The notes: generated by a model from the letters alone, not told the origin. Numbered from the stretch's first letter, positions 46,169 through 59,436 are shown. The stretch: 64,000 nucleotides of DNA from Microcebus murinus (GCF_040939455.1 NC_134104.1:7153501-7217500); one strand, 5' to 3'. A program made the numbers and translations.

Positions 46169-46820
46169 CATTGTGGTTATTTCATGTAGCGTTCTCACCT
46201 TCCTCAGGGCTTTCCCCAGGGAAACTCCCTTGTTCTTATTAAAAGGGAAAACCTGCCCCGAGGGCTGGTTTAGCCTCTCCCTGTCCTAATTTTCCTCACC
46301 CCAGCACCTCCTGCTGTAAAAAATTGTAAATAATCAGAAACGTTTCCAAGAAGCGACTTTTCGTTTCCCACGGGCGTGGTGAGGAAGACACGGCGGCCAC
46401 ACAGATGAGGGTTTCGGAAAGCAGAACTCGCCCCTGACCGTGCCTGCACGCCGGTTTCATTTACTATCTGGATGGAAATTCTTCTAGAATGTGTTACATG
46501 CTTCCCCAACTCCTTTGCACAGACTTTAGACTGAGTATAACTTAGCCTCCCCTCGATGGGCTCATGTCTGCATTTTGAGCATAATTGAAACTGGAGATTT
46601 TAGTTTTTCTGTTGCTTGCCTCGTATCAGCCTTATCTGCCCCTAAGTGCTAGAAAAGTAGGGTTTTTACATGACGGTCGCCCAGACCTCTAACTCATCCA
46701 CAGGCATAATGGTTTCCTTCCAGCAGATGCACGTGGCCTTAATTTTTTAGATGTGGGTGCCCCACCTAACAAAATAAATACATTGTTGAAAAGTCATTTG
46801 TAACGATAAGGAAATAATAA
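46169..46820. other. Unassigned non-coding sequence
   Basis: The minus-strand ORF at 46,270-46,509 has no recognised domain. Nothing else is seen. Confidence 0.35.
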
Positions 46821-46824
46821 CTAA

Positions 46825-47035
46825 CGTTAATAAGGTCTTTACTTTTGCCAGTCTTTGGTTCAAGCACTTCATATAAATTGTCTTACCTAGCTGATATAAT
46901 GACTCTTTGAGTTGGTAATAATTTTATTAGGCCCATATTACAGATGAGGAAACTGAGGCACGGGGGTTAAGGCATTGCCCCACGGTCACACAGCTAAGTC
47001 GATCTGGGCTCCCGATTCAGACAGTCTGTCCCAGA
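46825..47035 (-). repeat. MIR SINE
   Basis: Reverse order: 'aagcacttcatataaattgt', 'cagatgaggaaactgaggca', 'ccacggtcacacagctaagt', 'gggctcccgattcagacagt'. Confidence 0.85.
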
Positions 47036-47240
47036 GACATGGCCCCCATTACCCAGTGTCTATGATTAAGGGTCACAACCAGTAGACCGTGATATGAAAT
47101 GAATTTAATAAAATAAATTTAGCTAGCACTTTAAAAATGAAATAGAGAAAGATGAACAGAAAATATTTCAGGTCAGAGTACATGACAAGGAAGAAATAAC
47201 TGTTCCATGAAACTTTTGGTTTGGGTCAGCACACATAAAC

Positions 47241-47275
<35 letters not shown>
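47241..47275. repeat. (CA)n microsatellite
   Basis: About 17 CA units followed by a short TG-type tail. Confidence 0.95.
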
Positions 47276-47278
<3 letters not shown>

Positions 47279-47509
47279 GAGTGTGTCCACTGAGTCACAA
47301 TGAAAAACATATTTCTTCCTATGAGGTATTAACAAAAAAGTCTGAAAAACAATACACTAAACTGTATGGTATTGTTTTTAAATGGATGGGTTATGCTTTA
47401 CTTTCTATATGCATGTGTAATTTCCCGCCTCTCGTTTAAAGGAGTGTGGTATTAACTTGCATCAAGCAAACTTCAAATGGAGAGGTGGGCACCAGGCCTT
47501 GCCCAAGCT

Positions 47510-47715
47510 GTGTGGCAATATGTTTAAGATCTTGAGCTCTGAAATCAGACTAGCCTGATTTTAACCCCAGCTCCTGAACTTCCCACTCGCATACCCTGGG
47601 CCACCTGCGCAGGTTGCCTTGGCACCAGCAGCTAACTCTCTTGCATGGTTCTTGCCGAGGCTAAAAGAGATGGCGCGAGTCACACGTTCAGTAGACAGCC
47701 TGGCTCTCAGTAAGC
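47510..47715 (+). repeat. MIR SINE
   Basis: Sense order: 'gagctctgaaatcagactag', 'cctgattttaaccccagctc', 'cagcctggctctcagtaagc'. The centre is diverged. Confidence 0.65.
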
Positions 47716-48754
47716 ATCGGAGGCTGGAGGGCTCTTGCTCCTTAAGCACACGTTTCACTCCAGAACAGGTGTGCCCGGGAAGTGATGGCTTTGAATTCTT
47801 CTGTTGTGTCAGCCTGTGTAGCACAAGGCTGAGGATGTGGGGGGAGGCAGGTGACTCCTGGTGTCCCAGATCTGGTCACCTGGTCATCTTCATACTCTTC
47901 ACAGAGTGGCCCCTCTGGTTGCATTAACACCCATGCACAGCCTCCACCATCCCTTCACCTGTAAATGAAATAGCCCGCCTTGTTAGACAAGCCAGGAGAC
48001 ATCAGCCGCTCAAAAAGAAGCTGTTCCTCAATGATAAAGAACATTCTAGAAATAAACACTTAAACCATGAGCAGTTTCTAACCCTAAATCCCTTCCAGCT
48101 TCATCAGGATTAGGCCATCCTCTCCCAACAAATGGAAAGAGGGAACTTTTCCAGGTTCCACAGGGCGGGCTCCTCGTGACCCTAAAAGGGACAGGCAGGG
48201 TCAAGGTCCACCACGGGGCACCCTGTGCTCTTCCCACAACATTGCAGAAAGGTTCGCTTTGCTGCTTGCAAATTTTGAACATTCCGATCTTCAAAGAGAT
48301 GGGCAAGGAGAGGTGTTGTGCTCTTCACAGTAGGGCCACAGCGATGAGAAACAGGAGAATCAAGTTCAAGGGAAACAAAAGTAATTAAGTTGGTGACTGA
48401 ATTTGGCAGCTGGTGGCCCAGCCAGCGTCTGAGCTGAGACCGCAGAGCTAGAGATGGGCAGGGCTTGCCGGAGACCTGGGCTGTGTGCCAGGGTCGACCA
48501 GCTGACCACAGAGCAGCAACGAGGAGGTTGGCAGTTGAGGCACAAGCACCCGTGGTCCATGCACTGAAGCATTTCTTCCCTTGCTTTCTCAAACTTCATC
48601 TTGATAAATCTCTTGGCCTGGGAGACTGTGTACTCATCAGCAATTAACCAGAACACACGACAGTTCAACCACTGATGGATAAAGTCACATCCATATAAGA
48701 ACATTTTTATAGCTAGAAGAGAAGAATTAGAATGGTTCTAGCATCAAGAAAAGA
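47716..48754. other. Unassigned sequence with a minus-strand ORF
   Basis: The minus-strand ORF at 48,366-48,704 (112 codons) contains the peptide-like run 'ADEYTVSQAKRFIKMKFEK' followed by 'AREEMLQCMDH'. It reads more protein-like than its neighbours, but no domain, acceptor or donor is convincing. It may be a decayed pseudogene fragment or chance. The rest is unassigned. Confidence 0.25.
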
Positions 48755-48895
48755 CAAATATTTAAGGTGATGGATATCCCAAATACACTGATTTGATCTT
48801 TACAAATGATATGGATGATTAAATTATCACATGTCCCCTGAAACTACGCATATCTATTATGCATCAATAAAAAAGAACATTTGAAAAGCAAACTA
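48755..48895 (+). repeat. Old L1 3' end, sense
   Basis: 'tttaaggtgatggatatccc', 'caaatacactgatttgatct', 'attatgcatcaataaaaaag' match the end of an old L1 3' UTR. Confidence 0.75.
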
Positions 48896-50084
48896 TAAAA
48901 AAAAACAACCTTTAATCTTCACCAGAAGATTAGAAAGCGATGCTGATAGGTGTATTTTATTTGCCTGCTGCCTTAGAGAACCAGAAGAAAGGAAGGCAGG
49001 TGGGTAATAAAATCTCCCACAAAAAAAAAAAACCTCATCAAATATCATCCCTCTCTGGTCAAATCCACTCTAAAATTATAATTTCTTTTATGTACCCTGG
49101 TTCCTTCTTTTATTAGAACTAAGACTGTGCCAACAAAAATATTGTTTGCCCAGACTGCCCACCCATCTCCAGAGTTAGTGCTCTTGAAACGTTCCTTTCT
49201 TCTTGTCAAAGGAGAATGTGCTTGTTCTCCCAGAACCCTAATAAACCGGCCTGCAGCTCAATGCAGAGGTCACCCCTGAGAAGATCACAGAGCTATGATG
49301 GAGCGAATTTTAATGGACACAGTCGTGCTGGGACAATTCATTGTCTTTCCTCTGGGTGTATCTGGGTTCACAAACCACAGATCAGAGGTAACACTATCAT
49401 TCTTCTTCATTTCTAGAATACACGAGGAAATCTGTTTTTTAAATGCCCCCAAATGGAAGGTTAATCAGAAACTGCCCTAGAGGGGAGAGATGGAACTGGA
49501 GGTGTACTCAAGGACGCAGGTCCTCTGGTGACCTCATGCCTGGTCCAGAGGACACGGTGTGGCTGGAGGACAAGGTCCCTCTCAGGGCCAACGTTCCAGC
49601 AGGACCGTGGAGCCAACACTGTGTGATGAGGCGCCCATTTGCATCGTGAGACAAATTTAAAAATAGACGGTAAAGATCTAGCAGAGGAGAAATCACAACG
49701 TAAATTGGCTTTTGCAATCCAACTGTGATCAGCAGTGGGAAGTAATGGAAATGTAATTGTGGAGCCCTTGGATGAGGTATTAAACTTTGAACAGGAAGGA
49801 TCCACATTAGCAAACACCAGGATGACCCTCCGGGAGGGAGGGCGTGCGATTTCGATTTGATTAGCTTTACCATTTCAGTCCTGTTTACAAAGTTTTCTCC
49901 AAATGCTTGCAAAAGAGGGAGGAGGGGGGGGAAATGAGAAAGTTATCCAGCAAAATACTACTCTTACATTTTGAAGAGATCATAGCCACAGTCCTTTAGC
50001 TGCACATAGGTCCCCTGCCGTTAGCAGAAATCCACATTTGTTCTAAATCATTTGGTTTTGTCATACAAATCCACAGAAAGTGAA
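48896..50084. other. Unassigned non-coding sequence
   Basis: Short A tracts at 48,897-48,905 and 49,020-49,032 and a G run near 49,924. ORFs at 49,461-49,912 lack domains. Confidence 0.35.
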
Positions 50085-50312
50085 GGCACTAGGCATTTCA
50101 TCCTGACTCTGCCACCTGAGGTCTGCACAACCTCAGGCAAGGGACTTAATCTCTCTAGACCTTAAGTTCCTCATCTTCGAAATGGGGTTGTTAATGGTGC
50201 CTGGAGCACAGGGCTATGCTGAGAACTAAATAAGATGATATGTGGAAAGTATTCAGTGACACTGCCTGACAAAAAGAGGGTGACAATAAATGCTAGGTAC
50301 TGTTGTTGTTCA
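50085..50312 (+). repeat. MIR SINE
   Basis: Sense order: 'tcctgactctgccacctgag', 'agggacttaatctctctaga', 'gttcctcatcttcgaaatgg', 'gagaactaaataagatgata', 'aataaatgctaggtactgtt'. Confidence 0.9.
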
Positions 50313-50509
50313 GTTTTGTGTGGCATTAAATAGCAGGCAGACACCCCTTCTTCCTTCCTGCTTCTCCTATTTCCTTTCATCTTCCTTTGATAAGAACATC
50401 TAAGGAATTCAGATCTTCTCCATGATGCAGCCGAAGCTGAACAAGATATATCTCCTAGTCACAATTCAAGGAGTTGCAACCTTGAAAGAAAAATTCTGAT
50501 TTCAAATGC
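50313..50509. other. Unassigned sequence
   Basis: Nothing recognised. Confidence 0.3.
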
Positions 50510-50519
50510 AATAGAGTCT

Positions 50520-50872
50520 GTTGTTTGTTTTGTTTTGTTTTGTTTTGTTTTGTTTTGAGACAGAGTCTTACTCTGTTGCCCTGGCTAGAGTGCCCATGGT
50601 GTCAGCCTAGCTCACAGCAACCTCAAAGTCCTGGGCTCAAGCAATCTTCCTGTCTCAGCCTCCTGAGTAGCTGGGACTACAGGCATGCACCACCATGCCT
50701 GGCTAATTTTTTCTATATATATTTTTAGTTGTCCAGATAATTTCTATTTTTAGTAGAAATGGGGGCTCGCTCTTGCTCAGGCTGGTCTTGAACTCCTGAG
50801 CTTAAATAATCCACCCACCTCGGCCTCCCAGAATGCTAGGATTACAGGTATAAGCCTCCACGCCCAGTCTGT
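50520..50872 (-). mobile_element. Alu SINE (older strepsirrhine/AluJ-like)
   Basis: Reverse-oriented dimeric Alu with a (ttttg)n tail at its left end, flanked by 'aatagagtct' at 50,510-50,519 and 50,873-50,882. It contains the strepsirrhine phrase 'gtcagcctagctcacagcaa' and, in the right half, 'gctcgctcttgctcaggctg'. Compared with the copy at 57.1 kb it has many more substitutions, so it is the older of the two. Confidence 0.95.
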
Positions 50873-50882
50873 AATAGAGTCT

Positions 50883-51414
50883 TTAGATGTGGGGGTGACA
50901 TGTTTAACCTAACCTTGGAAGGACCAGCTCCTCAAACCATGTGAGTCTGATCCATCAGAGATGGAAAGACTAGACTGGTCACAGTTGAGACCAGACTTTT
51001 CTCCATTTCAGGCTCATTGGAAGCTCAGGATGGTCCTTGTCCACCCTGCTTTGCTCTTCAGCCCATCCCCTACCCCATCACTCAGGCACCTGGGTGGACA
51101 GTGACCTTTGAATTCACAAGTGCTATCAGGAGTTTAGAGCCATTGGCGTTTAGAGCCATCTACCACTCAGACCACAGACTAATGCATATGTGCCCAAAGG
51201 GACCCCAAGACGCCTCAAGCTTTCACCCACAGAAGAGTTATATCCACCTGCATGATGGAGGAAGGCCTTAGGCTATGAATAACAGAGACACTGATGAACA
51301 GTGGATTAAACCACAGGGAGGAGTATGCGTTTCTCACATAATATGCAATTGGTGGTAGGAGTGATTGTTATTGATTCAGCTGTCCAAAAATGCCACCCAT
51401 TTTTTTCATCTTTG
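50883..51414. other. Unassigned non-coding sequence
   Basis: No gene or repeat family is recognised. Confidence 0.35.
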
Positions 51415-51600
51415 CCAACAACAGAAATCTATTTTCTCATAGCTCTGGGGGATGGAAGTTCAAGATCAGGCTGCCAGTCTGGTCAGGTTCTGATAAGGGC
51501 TCTTTTTCTGGCTCACAGATGACCACCTTCTTGCTCTGTGCTCATGTGGCCTTTCCTTGGTGTGTGTGCAGAGGGAGAGAGAGAGAGACTTCTTGACCAA
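51415..51600 (-). repeat. MLT1/MST-type LTR fragment, antisense
   Basis: 'aacagaaatctattttctca', 'agctctgggggatggaagtt', 'gatgaccaccttcttgctct', 'tcatgtggcctttccttggt' match the reverse LTR order. Both ends are decayed. Confidence 0.7.
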
Positions 51601-51843
51601 CTTAAATTTATGCCCCCTGGCTATGCCTAGGTACAAGGAAGACTGAGAAGTGAGAGGCAGGAGACCAGGGAGGAAGAGGCTGGGATTGGCTGCATAAGTA
51701 GCAAGCAAAGGTTGGGGTAACTTCATGATTTTCTTGGAGGTGGTGAAGAAGCTTCACTCTTTTTGATAATAACTCTACGACAAGGGTCATCTTTTTCATA
51801 AAGGGGCTCTTGATAAATTAACAGAAAAGGCCTTCTTAGGTAC

Positions 51844-52285
51844 TGTACTAGTTACTTTTGCTGTATAACAACCCATCCCAGAAGTTAATGGTTCAATGGT
51901 CGGCAATTTGAGTTGGACTCTCTGGTTGATTCTTCTAGTCTTGGCAGGACCCACACATATGTCCAGGTTAGCTGGTGCTGACTGGGGTGGCTTGTCTCTG
52001 CTCCACATGGCCTCTCATCCTCCAGCAGGGTCCTCTCATCCTCCATCTGGGGCTCATTCACATGATACCTGGCCAGATTTCTGAGAAAGGAAGAGAACTG
52101 GCACACCTTCACTTCTGCCACATTTTACTGGTCAAAGCAAATCTCAGTGTCCACCCAGACTCAAGGAGAAGGGCAGCAGAACTATCTCTTATCAAACAAA
52201 TCTGTAAAGTCACATTGCACAGGTCAGGAATATAGGGAGGGGTGATAGAAGAAAGTGACCATTTCTAAAATCTATCACAGGTGCA
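51844..52285 (-). repeat. Old LTR-like repeat, name uncertain
   Basis: 'ctagttacttttgctgtata', 'caggttagctggtgctgact', 'catggcctctcatcctccag', 'ggctcattcacatgatacct', 'ctggtcaaagcaaatctcag' follow an ancient LTR-like consensus that I know but cannot name with certainty. Confidence 0.5.
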
Positions 52286-53835
52286 TTGGTCACATTATAG
52301 GAAGTACGCTGAGCAAATGTGGAGATAAGAATAAGAAAGGTTGACATTATAATCAGTACATTGTTGAGTTATATTAATAACCACTCCCAAAGCAAATTAA
52401 AGCAAACATTCTATATTGTATCAAAAATATTGAAAAAAAAAAAAAAGAAGAAGAAGCTTCCTGTTCCATGGCCAGCTACCGGAATTGGGCCCAAGCCATG
52501 TAAAATCTTCATAAATTCACCTATCACCAAAGCAAGAATGAAAAGTACTTTGATGAACATTATTTGTCTAAAATTAATGCAGAACTCTGGAGGAAAACTG
52601 GAAATCCATGAACAGCTTCATTAAGTGATCAATAATCACCGAATGGTATTAAAACTGCGTGGGCAAATGCCTTGAGCAATAACATATCTTCCTCCTCAAC
52701 TTCTGGTGTTCGCTCGGGACTGGCACTTGAGAAATAGGAAAGCCAGACCACGGGCACATCAGCTTTCGGTCCGCGGCCTTGAAGAAGCTGTCTCCCCACC
52801 TGGGATGACGACGTAGGGTTGTGAGTAGAGGTTCTCCAACCCCATTATTCTTAATTAAAGTCACTGCTGATGGAACCATGACCTTGAGGAAAACATTTCC
52901 GACCTTCCCTCGACTGGTCTCAAACTTGTAGCTTTAATTACTATTTCTCATAGTTCCTCTTCCAGTTCTTTCTAACTCCATTTCAGATCCGTATGCTGAT
53001 TTTTCCTTGGGCCAATCCCCTTATGCTTTCAAAAAATAATCAGTATTAGATTCCCATGGGTGTTAGCACCACCTTCTCTGCTTTTTCCCAGAATGACTGT
53101 GTCCATTAAAATTCCCTGCAAATTCCCAAACAGATATGCTCGTGTATTTATTTGAAGGTTCCAAGACAGAGCTGCAGACACATCTTCTTGGATATGACAC
53201 CAAAATTTCCAGAATGGAGAAGGCTGCCAGAAGCCATCTCCTTCTTTTGGGAGAAAATAAAGTTTCTTGACTTTCTTTGGTATGCCCCAATGTGAAGATG
53301 GGCTGCATGTTTTAGAAAGCCCCCTTTAAAGGAAGGGTACGTGTGCCCCTGGCCTGTCTCCCCATAGATGTCACAGGGAGTCACTTGCCCAGGGATGCTG
53401 GTCTCCGTGCAGAATGTGAAGCTGTCGTGCTGTTCAACCCCCTCCACCTTGAGTTCCTTCCAGGCTCAGCTCTTCCTAGGAAGTCTCCCAAGTGAGTTTT
53501 GTACAACTCCAGATAATTAGCTTCATACACAGGCTAGGAGAGATGTTGAAGTCCTAGCCCTGTGTTCATTTGTTGTTTTTTACACCATTTTCTGAGATGC
53601 AGGCCTGGATTCAAGACAGAGGACAAAAGGGAACAGAATCCAAGTCAAATGAGACCCAATTTAAAAATAAATGACGTCAACCATGACTCAGGGAATATAT
53701 TGATTAGGTCTTACTGTGTGCGAAGCGATCTCTGGGAGGCGCTCTGAGGGATGTCCTGCTTTTAAGGAATTTACTGTCTACCTGGAAAAATAAAATGTAG
53801 ACACAGAGGAAAATACCTCTAAGCAATCACAGCTG
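52286..53835. other. Unassigned non-coding sequence
   Basis: A poly(A) stretch with (gaa)n at 52,434-52,456. Flanking ORFs at 52,319-52,624 (+) and 52,649-52,879 (-) show no domain. A processed-pseudogene remnant is possible but not supported. Confidence 0.35.
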
Positions 53836-53839
53836 AAAC

Positions 53840-54035
53840 CTTAACCCAGCGTTGACTGAGTCCCTGTTTTCTGCCAAGATGTACGTTAGGAACTTTATGA
53901 ATATTGTCAGGTCTAAGCCTGACAATAGCCCCATTGTAAAATGAAGATTCCGTGACTCAGAGAAATTAGATGAGATGCCTGGGGCCACAACACTAGTGAG
54001 TAGCAGATTCACAAACCAAACTCTGTTTAATCTCA
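53840..54035 (-). repeat. MIR SINE
   Basis: Reverse order: 'ggaactttatgaatattgtc', 'cagagaaattagatgagatg', 'ggccacaacactagtgagta'. Diverged. Confidence 0.6.
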
Positions 54036-54531
54036 CTGTGGCTCTCTTCCACGGTAGGACAACAGGTGGCACTAGCCAGGCGGAGCTGAGGGTGGAAAAG
54101 TGACACCAAGTTGTGCCTGTGGCCTTGGAGGCCCCACCGTTGGGGCAGCTGCACTCGTTACCGTTGGCCCATTGTGCAGCCACAGTGTGGGGCAGGTGAC
54201 AGTGACCGGAGCCTGATGCTCCAAGCGGATGCTCCAACAGGAAGGATCATGTCGGGTCCAGGTGCCAACTCCTCTGACTTGGTCCACCTGAGTGCTGGGC
54301 ACCCTTCGGGAATACATTCTGCCCTACCTCTTCCTCCTGTGGCAGATCAGACTTCCGGTTTAAGTAGCTGATGGGCCAGCATCCTATCACCAAAGTGGGG
54401 AGCATCATATCACCGGGAGGGCCACAAGGCTCCAACCTCTATGTCAACACCAACTTCAGCTGGTTAGTACCGACCTCTTGGAGGGCTGGGCTGGAAAGGG
54501 TCGTGGGACCATGCCAGGGCTCACCAGGTCT
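54036..54531. other. Unassigned non-coding sequence
   Basis: ORFs on both strands without domains. Nothing is recognised. Confidence 0.35.
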
Positions 54532-54866
54532 TAGCCTGTTCAGGCTGCTATAACAAAGTACCTTAGACCAGGTAACTGATAAGCAACAGAAATGTTTTGC
54601 TCGCAGTTCTGGAGGCTGGGAAATCCAAGGGCAAGGCAGATTCTGTGCCTGGCGAGGGCCGGCTCTCGGGCTCACTGTGTCCTCACGTAGTGGAAGGGCA
54701 AATGGGCTCCCTTAGGCCTGTGTCATGAGGACGCTAATCACATTCATGGGGCTCCTCTCTCATAAGCCAATCATCTCCCCAAAGTCCCGCCTCCTATTAC
54801 CATCACCTTGTGGGTGAGAATTTCAATGTGTGAACTGGGGAAGGACACAGACATGCAGACCACGGC
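54532..54866 (-). mobile_element. MST/MLT1-type LTR, antisense
   Basis: 'caggctgctataacaaagta', 'cgcagttctggaggctggga', 'cacattcatggggctcctct', 'ttaccatcaccttgtgggtg' match the reverse of a MaLR LTR. Confidence 0.8.
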
Positions 54867-55015
54867 ACCACCGTTCTGATCCCCAGTTTCTTCTCCTGTG
54901 AAATGGACAAACATTCCTCAAAGACTTGTTTTGGAGAGTAAAAGAAATAATGTCTGTAAGATACTGTGATTGTCTCTCGGAGAGCAAACACTCAATGCAG
55001 GGCAAGTGTTGTTGT
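54867..55015 (+). repeat. MIR SINE 3' half
   Basis: 'cagtttcttctcctgtgaaa', 'gagagtaaaagaaataatgt' and 'aaacactcaatgcagggcaa' follow the MIR order. Confidence 0.6.
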
Positions 55016-56035
55016 TATTTGCTAATAGTATGTCCTGACTAATACACTTGTTATACTACATTCATGACATATAAATAACACGTATCAATGATGAAAACCC
55101 AACACACCAAGGATGCAATATGCATGTACAGTCATTCCCAGACTTTGAGACGTGAACACCCGTTAATTATGAGAGGATAATGATAAGCCTTTGGAAACCG
55201 CCACATGGTTTACTTAGGAACAGAGTAGCTTTCCTTCAACTTAGTGCTCATCTAAAATCTCCTCTTAAATGAGTTGTGAGCATTTTCTATAATGCTCAGA
55301 ATTCACTTGTCATGACAGTTGTCCTGGTCCTCTCCACTCTTGGGTACACACTGATTCACATCAACAGTGGCAACCTGAATCCACCAGTTCTCACGCACAT
55401 GTGCCCAAGCTGGACCTCAGCCTCTGAAAATCTTGGGAAACACTGCTCACACATGAACCTGCTCCTGCCAGCTCTGTGCCGCCCCCTGGTTCTGCTGTCA
55501 CCTGAGGTGCCTCCCCTTCTCCTCCAGTGAGATTTAGGACACCTGCTCTCAAAAGCAGGCAGATACAAGCTTGGGGGCTCTTAGGAGACACATCTGTGTG
55601 ACAGTCCCCAAACTATGCTCAGAGCCACCCATCCTCTGGGGATCTGGGTCATAGAAGAGCTAAGAAACAGTTTCTGGAGGAAAATATTAAATTCTCCTAG
55701 AAGAACCATCTTATGAGAATCCCAAGAGCATTTCTAAGAGACAAGTCATAACAAGCAGATGGAGAAACTGGGGTGCTGGTTGGGAATTTTAACATCCAGC
55801 TCTGCCAGCAGCTTGCACATGCCCGGAGCCAGGCAGGCACACGCTCCATGCTGTGGAGCACAGACACCACCGCTGGGCCCCTGTGTAGGTGGGTGGTGAC
55901 AGAGAGCAGCCCGGGAGCACCCACTTTGATTCAGCACAGTGTGATGGTTTGCAAGTTCCCTGGGTGTCCGGAGCTAGGATAAGGTACCTCTCCCGAAGGA
56001 CAGGTATGAAATCAGATACCCATAATACATGGGTC
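55016..56035. other. Unassigned non-coding sequence
   Basis: No gene or repeat family is recognised. Confidence 0.35.
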
Positions 56036-56492
56036 TTGGTTTCCCAGGGCTGCCATAACAAATTATCACAAACTTGGTGGCTGAAAACAACAGAAATTTA
56101 TGCTGTCATAGTTGTATATGCCAAATGTCCAAAATCAAGGTGCTGGCAGGGCCATGCTCCATCCAAAAACTCTAGCAGAGGATCCTAGTGTCCTTCCTTG
56201 CCTCTTGAAGCCTCTGGAAGTCCTTAGTGTTGTTGGCTTGTGGGTGCAGCACTGATGGAGTCTCTGACTCCATCTTCACAAGACCTTCTACCCCGTATCT
56301 CTGCGTCATGTCTTCTCATAAGGACACCAGTCACTGGATTTAGGATGCATAATAAATCCAGGATGACCTCATCTCAAGATAATTAACTTAATTACATCTG
56401 CAAAGATTCTATTTCTGAATAAATGAGCATTTTTAGGTTCTAGGTGGACATGAATTTGGGGGGGACACTGTAAAACCAATACACATGGCCTT
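56036..56492 (-). mobile_element. MLT1-type LTR, antisense
   Basis: Near full length: 'tttcccagggctgccataac', 'aaattatcacaaacttggtg', 'cataaggacaccagtcactg', 'caggatgacctcatctcaag', 'cttaattacatctgcaaaga', 'tgaatttgggggggacactg'. Confidence 0.9.
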
Positions 56493-56817
56493 AGTGAAGC
56501 CCCAACTTGCTCTAGCACCAGAGGCAGAAGGACCAGTCTGGCTGAGGGTGGGGGAAGGTCTGTGAACAAAGCAGTCTTCCAGCTGGGCCTGAGCCCGGGG
56601 CAGAAGTTTAACTTGTGGAGCTGGGAGGGGTGGCTTAGGCTGGAGGGCCACCAAAGGTCAGCAAGAATCATGCAGCCAGATGCACAGTTTAGAGAAATTG
56701 CTGCCCTATGGAGTGAGTGGCCAATGGTTTATGCTCAGAGATCTCAGGAAAGGAAGAGGGTACATATTGAGGGGCTTAAATGTCATAAAGGTGTGGACTC
56801 AGTGGGAGGCAGCTGTA
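56493..56817. other. Unassigned sequence
   Basis: Possibly an old unnamed repeat. No gene. Confidence 0.3.
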
Positions 56818-57545
<728 letters not shown>

Positions 57546-57754
57546 ACATTCAGCTCATATCAATAGCAAAGACTGTTGAGCAGGAAAACGGCATCCTCAG
57601 ACACGAGGCTACAGGAAGCCAAGCATGCGGGTGTCAGGCCCGGCGGGGCACACCAATGTTTCTATGATACTCGTCGTCCCCCGTGGTTGGGTTCTGTTGA
57701 GCCCACACTCCCGCCAGCGTGCGCCATGCCCTGTGACTCAACGTGGCAGACTCT
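57546..57754. other. Unassigned sequence
   Basis: Nothing recognised. Confidence 0.3.
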
Positions 57755-57880
57755 TCTTGTGGAAACTGCAATGGATTAAGTCAGGCTTCTTGAGCTCAAG
57801 GCCTGCTTTGGCACTGGCGTCTGGGTGATCTTAACCTCTTCAGAACTCAGCATCCTCCTCTATAAAATAGAGGCCATTCT
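57755..57880 (+). repeat. MIR SINE fragment
   Basis: 'tgatcttaacctcttcagaa', 'ctcagcatcctcctctataa' and 'aatagaggccattctgtgat' follow the MIR core order. Confidence 0.6.
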
Positions 57881-58494
57881 GTGATTCAGGGAGGTGGTAT
57901 CAGGCATGGCCCAGGTGGCAGGAGGAAGCCAGTTTGGAATTTAAAATCTTCGGGGACTGTGTCAAGTGCAGGCCATTGAGAGGTGAGCTGAGATGGGACA
58001 ACCACATAATTTGCCGTCCAAACCAGGTCACGTTTCAGACTGAAAGAGGGAGCTTGTAATATTTACACCAGGACAACAGACACAGTCCAGTCCGTCCTGA
58101 GCAGCCCTGGCTATAGATGAATATCAAACTCCACGCTTAGGCGGGCATGGCAGAGGAGAGGACCAGACAGGAGGGCGTCCGGCTTCCCAGCAGGGCCACC
58201 CTCTGCCAACCCCGATGAAGTTCAGAACACTCAGAGTGTCTGTCGCATATGTTGGGGTGTGAGCTGCAAATGAATAAAGGGGCTGGAGAACAAGTTAGGG
58301 CCCCTCTTGGTGAGTTATAGCCGTGAATACAGACAAGCCCCACCAGGGACCCGGCCCCGAGAGGAAGGACAAAGAGCACTGAGAGGCCACAGCCACCAAG
58401 CCCCAGAGGAGGGGTGCACACCTAGGGTGTGTCTGTGGGTGCACAGGTGCTACGTAGGGGTGTGCATGCTGTGTGTGTAGAGATTATGTATGTG
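57881..58494. other. Unassigned non-coding sequence
   Basis: The minus-strand ORF at 58,137-58,421 has no domain. No gene is supported. Confidence 0.35.
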
Positions 58495-59053
58495 TATCAG
58501 CTTCTTGTTGCTGCTATAACAAATCACCTTAGATTTAGTGGCTTAAAGCAACACCAATTTTGTCTCTTCTAGTTTTGGAGATCAGAAGTCCTAAAATCAA
58601 GGTGTTGGTAAGGCTGCTTTCCTTCTGGTTCTCGGGGACAATCCTTTCCCTTGCCTTTTCCTGCTCTTAGAGGCCACCTGCACTCCTTGGTTCATGAGGC
58701 ACATCACTCCCACTTCTGCCTCTGCCTTCTCTAACCCTCAGTCTCAGTCTCTCTCTCTCCTTCCCTCCCTCCCTCTCTCTCTATCTTTCTCTCCCTCCCT
58801 CCTTCACTCTCTCTCTCTCTCTATCTCTCCCTCCTCTCTCTCTCTCTCTTTCTGACCCTCCTGCCTTGCTCTTATCAGGCCCTCTGTGATTCTACTGGGC
58901 CCACCTGGATGGTCCAAGGTCATCTCCCCATCTCAAGGTTATCGACTTAATCACATCTGCAAAGTCCCTTTTGCCATGTAAAGTAATGTATTCACAGACT
59001 CTGAGGATTAGGACATGGACAGCTTTGAGAGGATGCTGTTCAGCCTACTACAG
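58495..59053 (-). mobile_element. MLT1-type LTR, antisense, with internal CT expansion
   Basis: 'gttgctgctataacaaatca', 'cttttggagatcagaagtcc' type phrase, 'ttaatcacatctgcaaagtc', 'gaggattaggacatggacag' follow the reverse MLT1 order. A CT-rich expansion of about 115 bases lies in its middle. Confidence 0.85.
58743..58858. repeat. (CT)n-rich tract inside the MLT1
   Basis: Imperfect ctct/ccct/tctat units. Confidence 0.85.
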
Positions 59054-59094
59054 CATGTATGCATGCATGCATGTATGTATGTGTGCATGTATGC
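59054..59094. repeat. (ATGC/ATGT)n microsatellite
   Basis: Alternating 'atgc' and 'atgt' tetranucleotides abutting the MLT1 end. Confidence 0.85.
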
Positions 59095-59219
59095 AGTATT
59101 TGTAGGTATTTCGAGGAAAAAGCTGTTTGCTCTCTGCCCCCAGGACAGGGACAGAGCTGGGCTTGCAACGGCCAGCTGTTCCCAGGGGGTGATCAGAGGC
59201 TGTGTGGTGGGGGAAAGCC

Positions 59220-59436
59220 GCAGGATCTTGAGCTGGAAGACTGGAACTGAATTCCGTTCTGCTTCTTACTGACTCTGCAATCTTATCCAAGTTACTCAGT
59301 CTTTCTAACATCAGTTTTCTCATCTGTGGAATAGGACAATGACAGACCCCACCTCTGCTGTAAGGATGGAGTAAGTTTATGTTTGCAAAGTGCTTAGATC
59401 AGAGCCTGGCTTGGGGTAAACATTAACGGGATGTCG
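59220..59436 (+). repeat. MIR SINE
   Basis: Sense order: 'tgcttcttactgactctgca', 'atcagttttctcatctgtgg', 'tttgcaaagtgcttagatca', 'gagcctggcttggggtaaac'. Confidence 0.85.
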
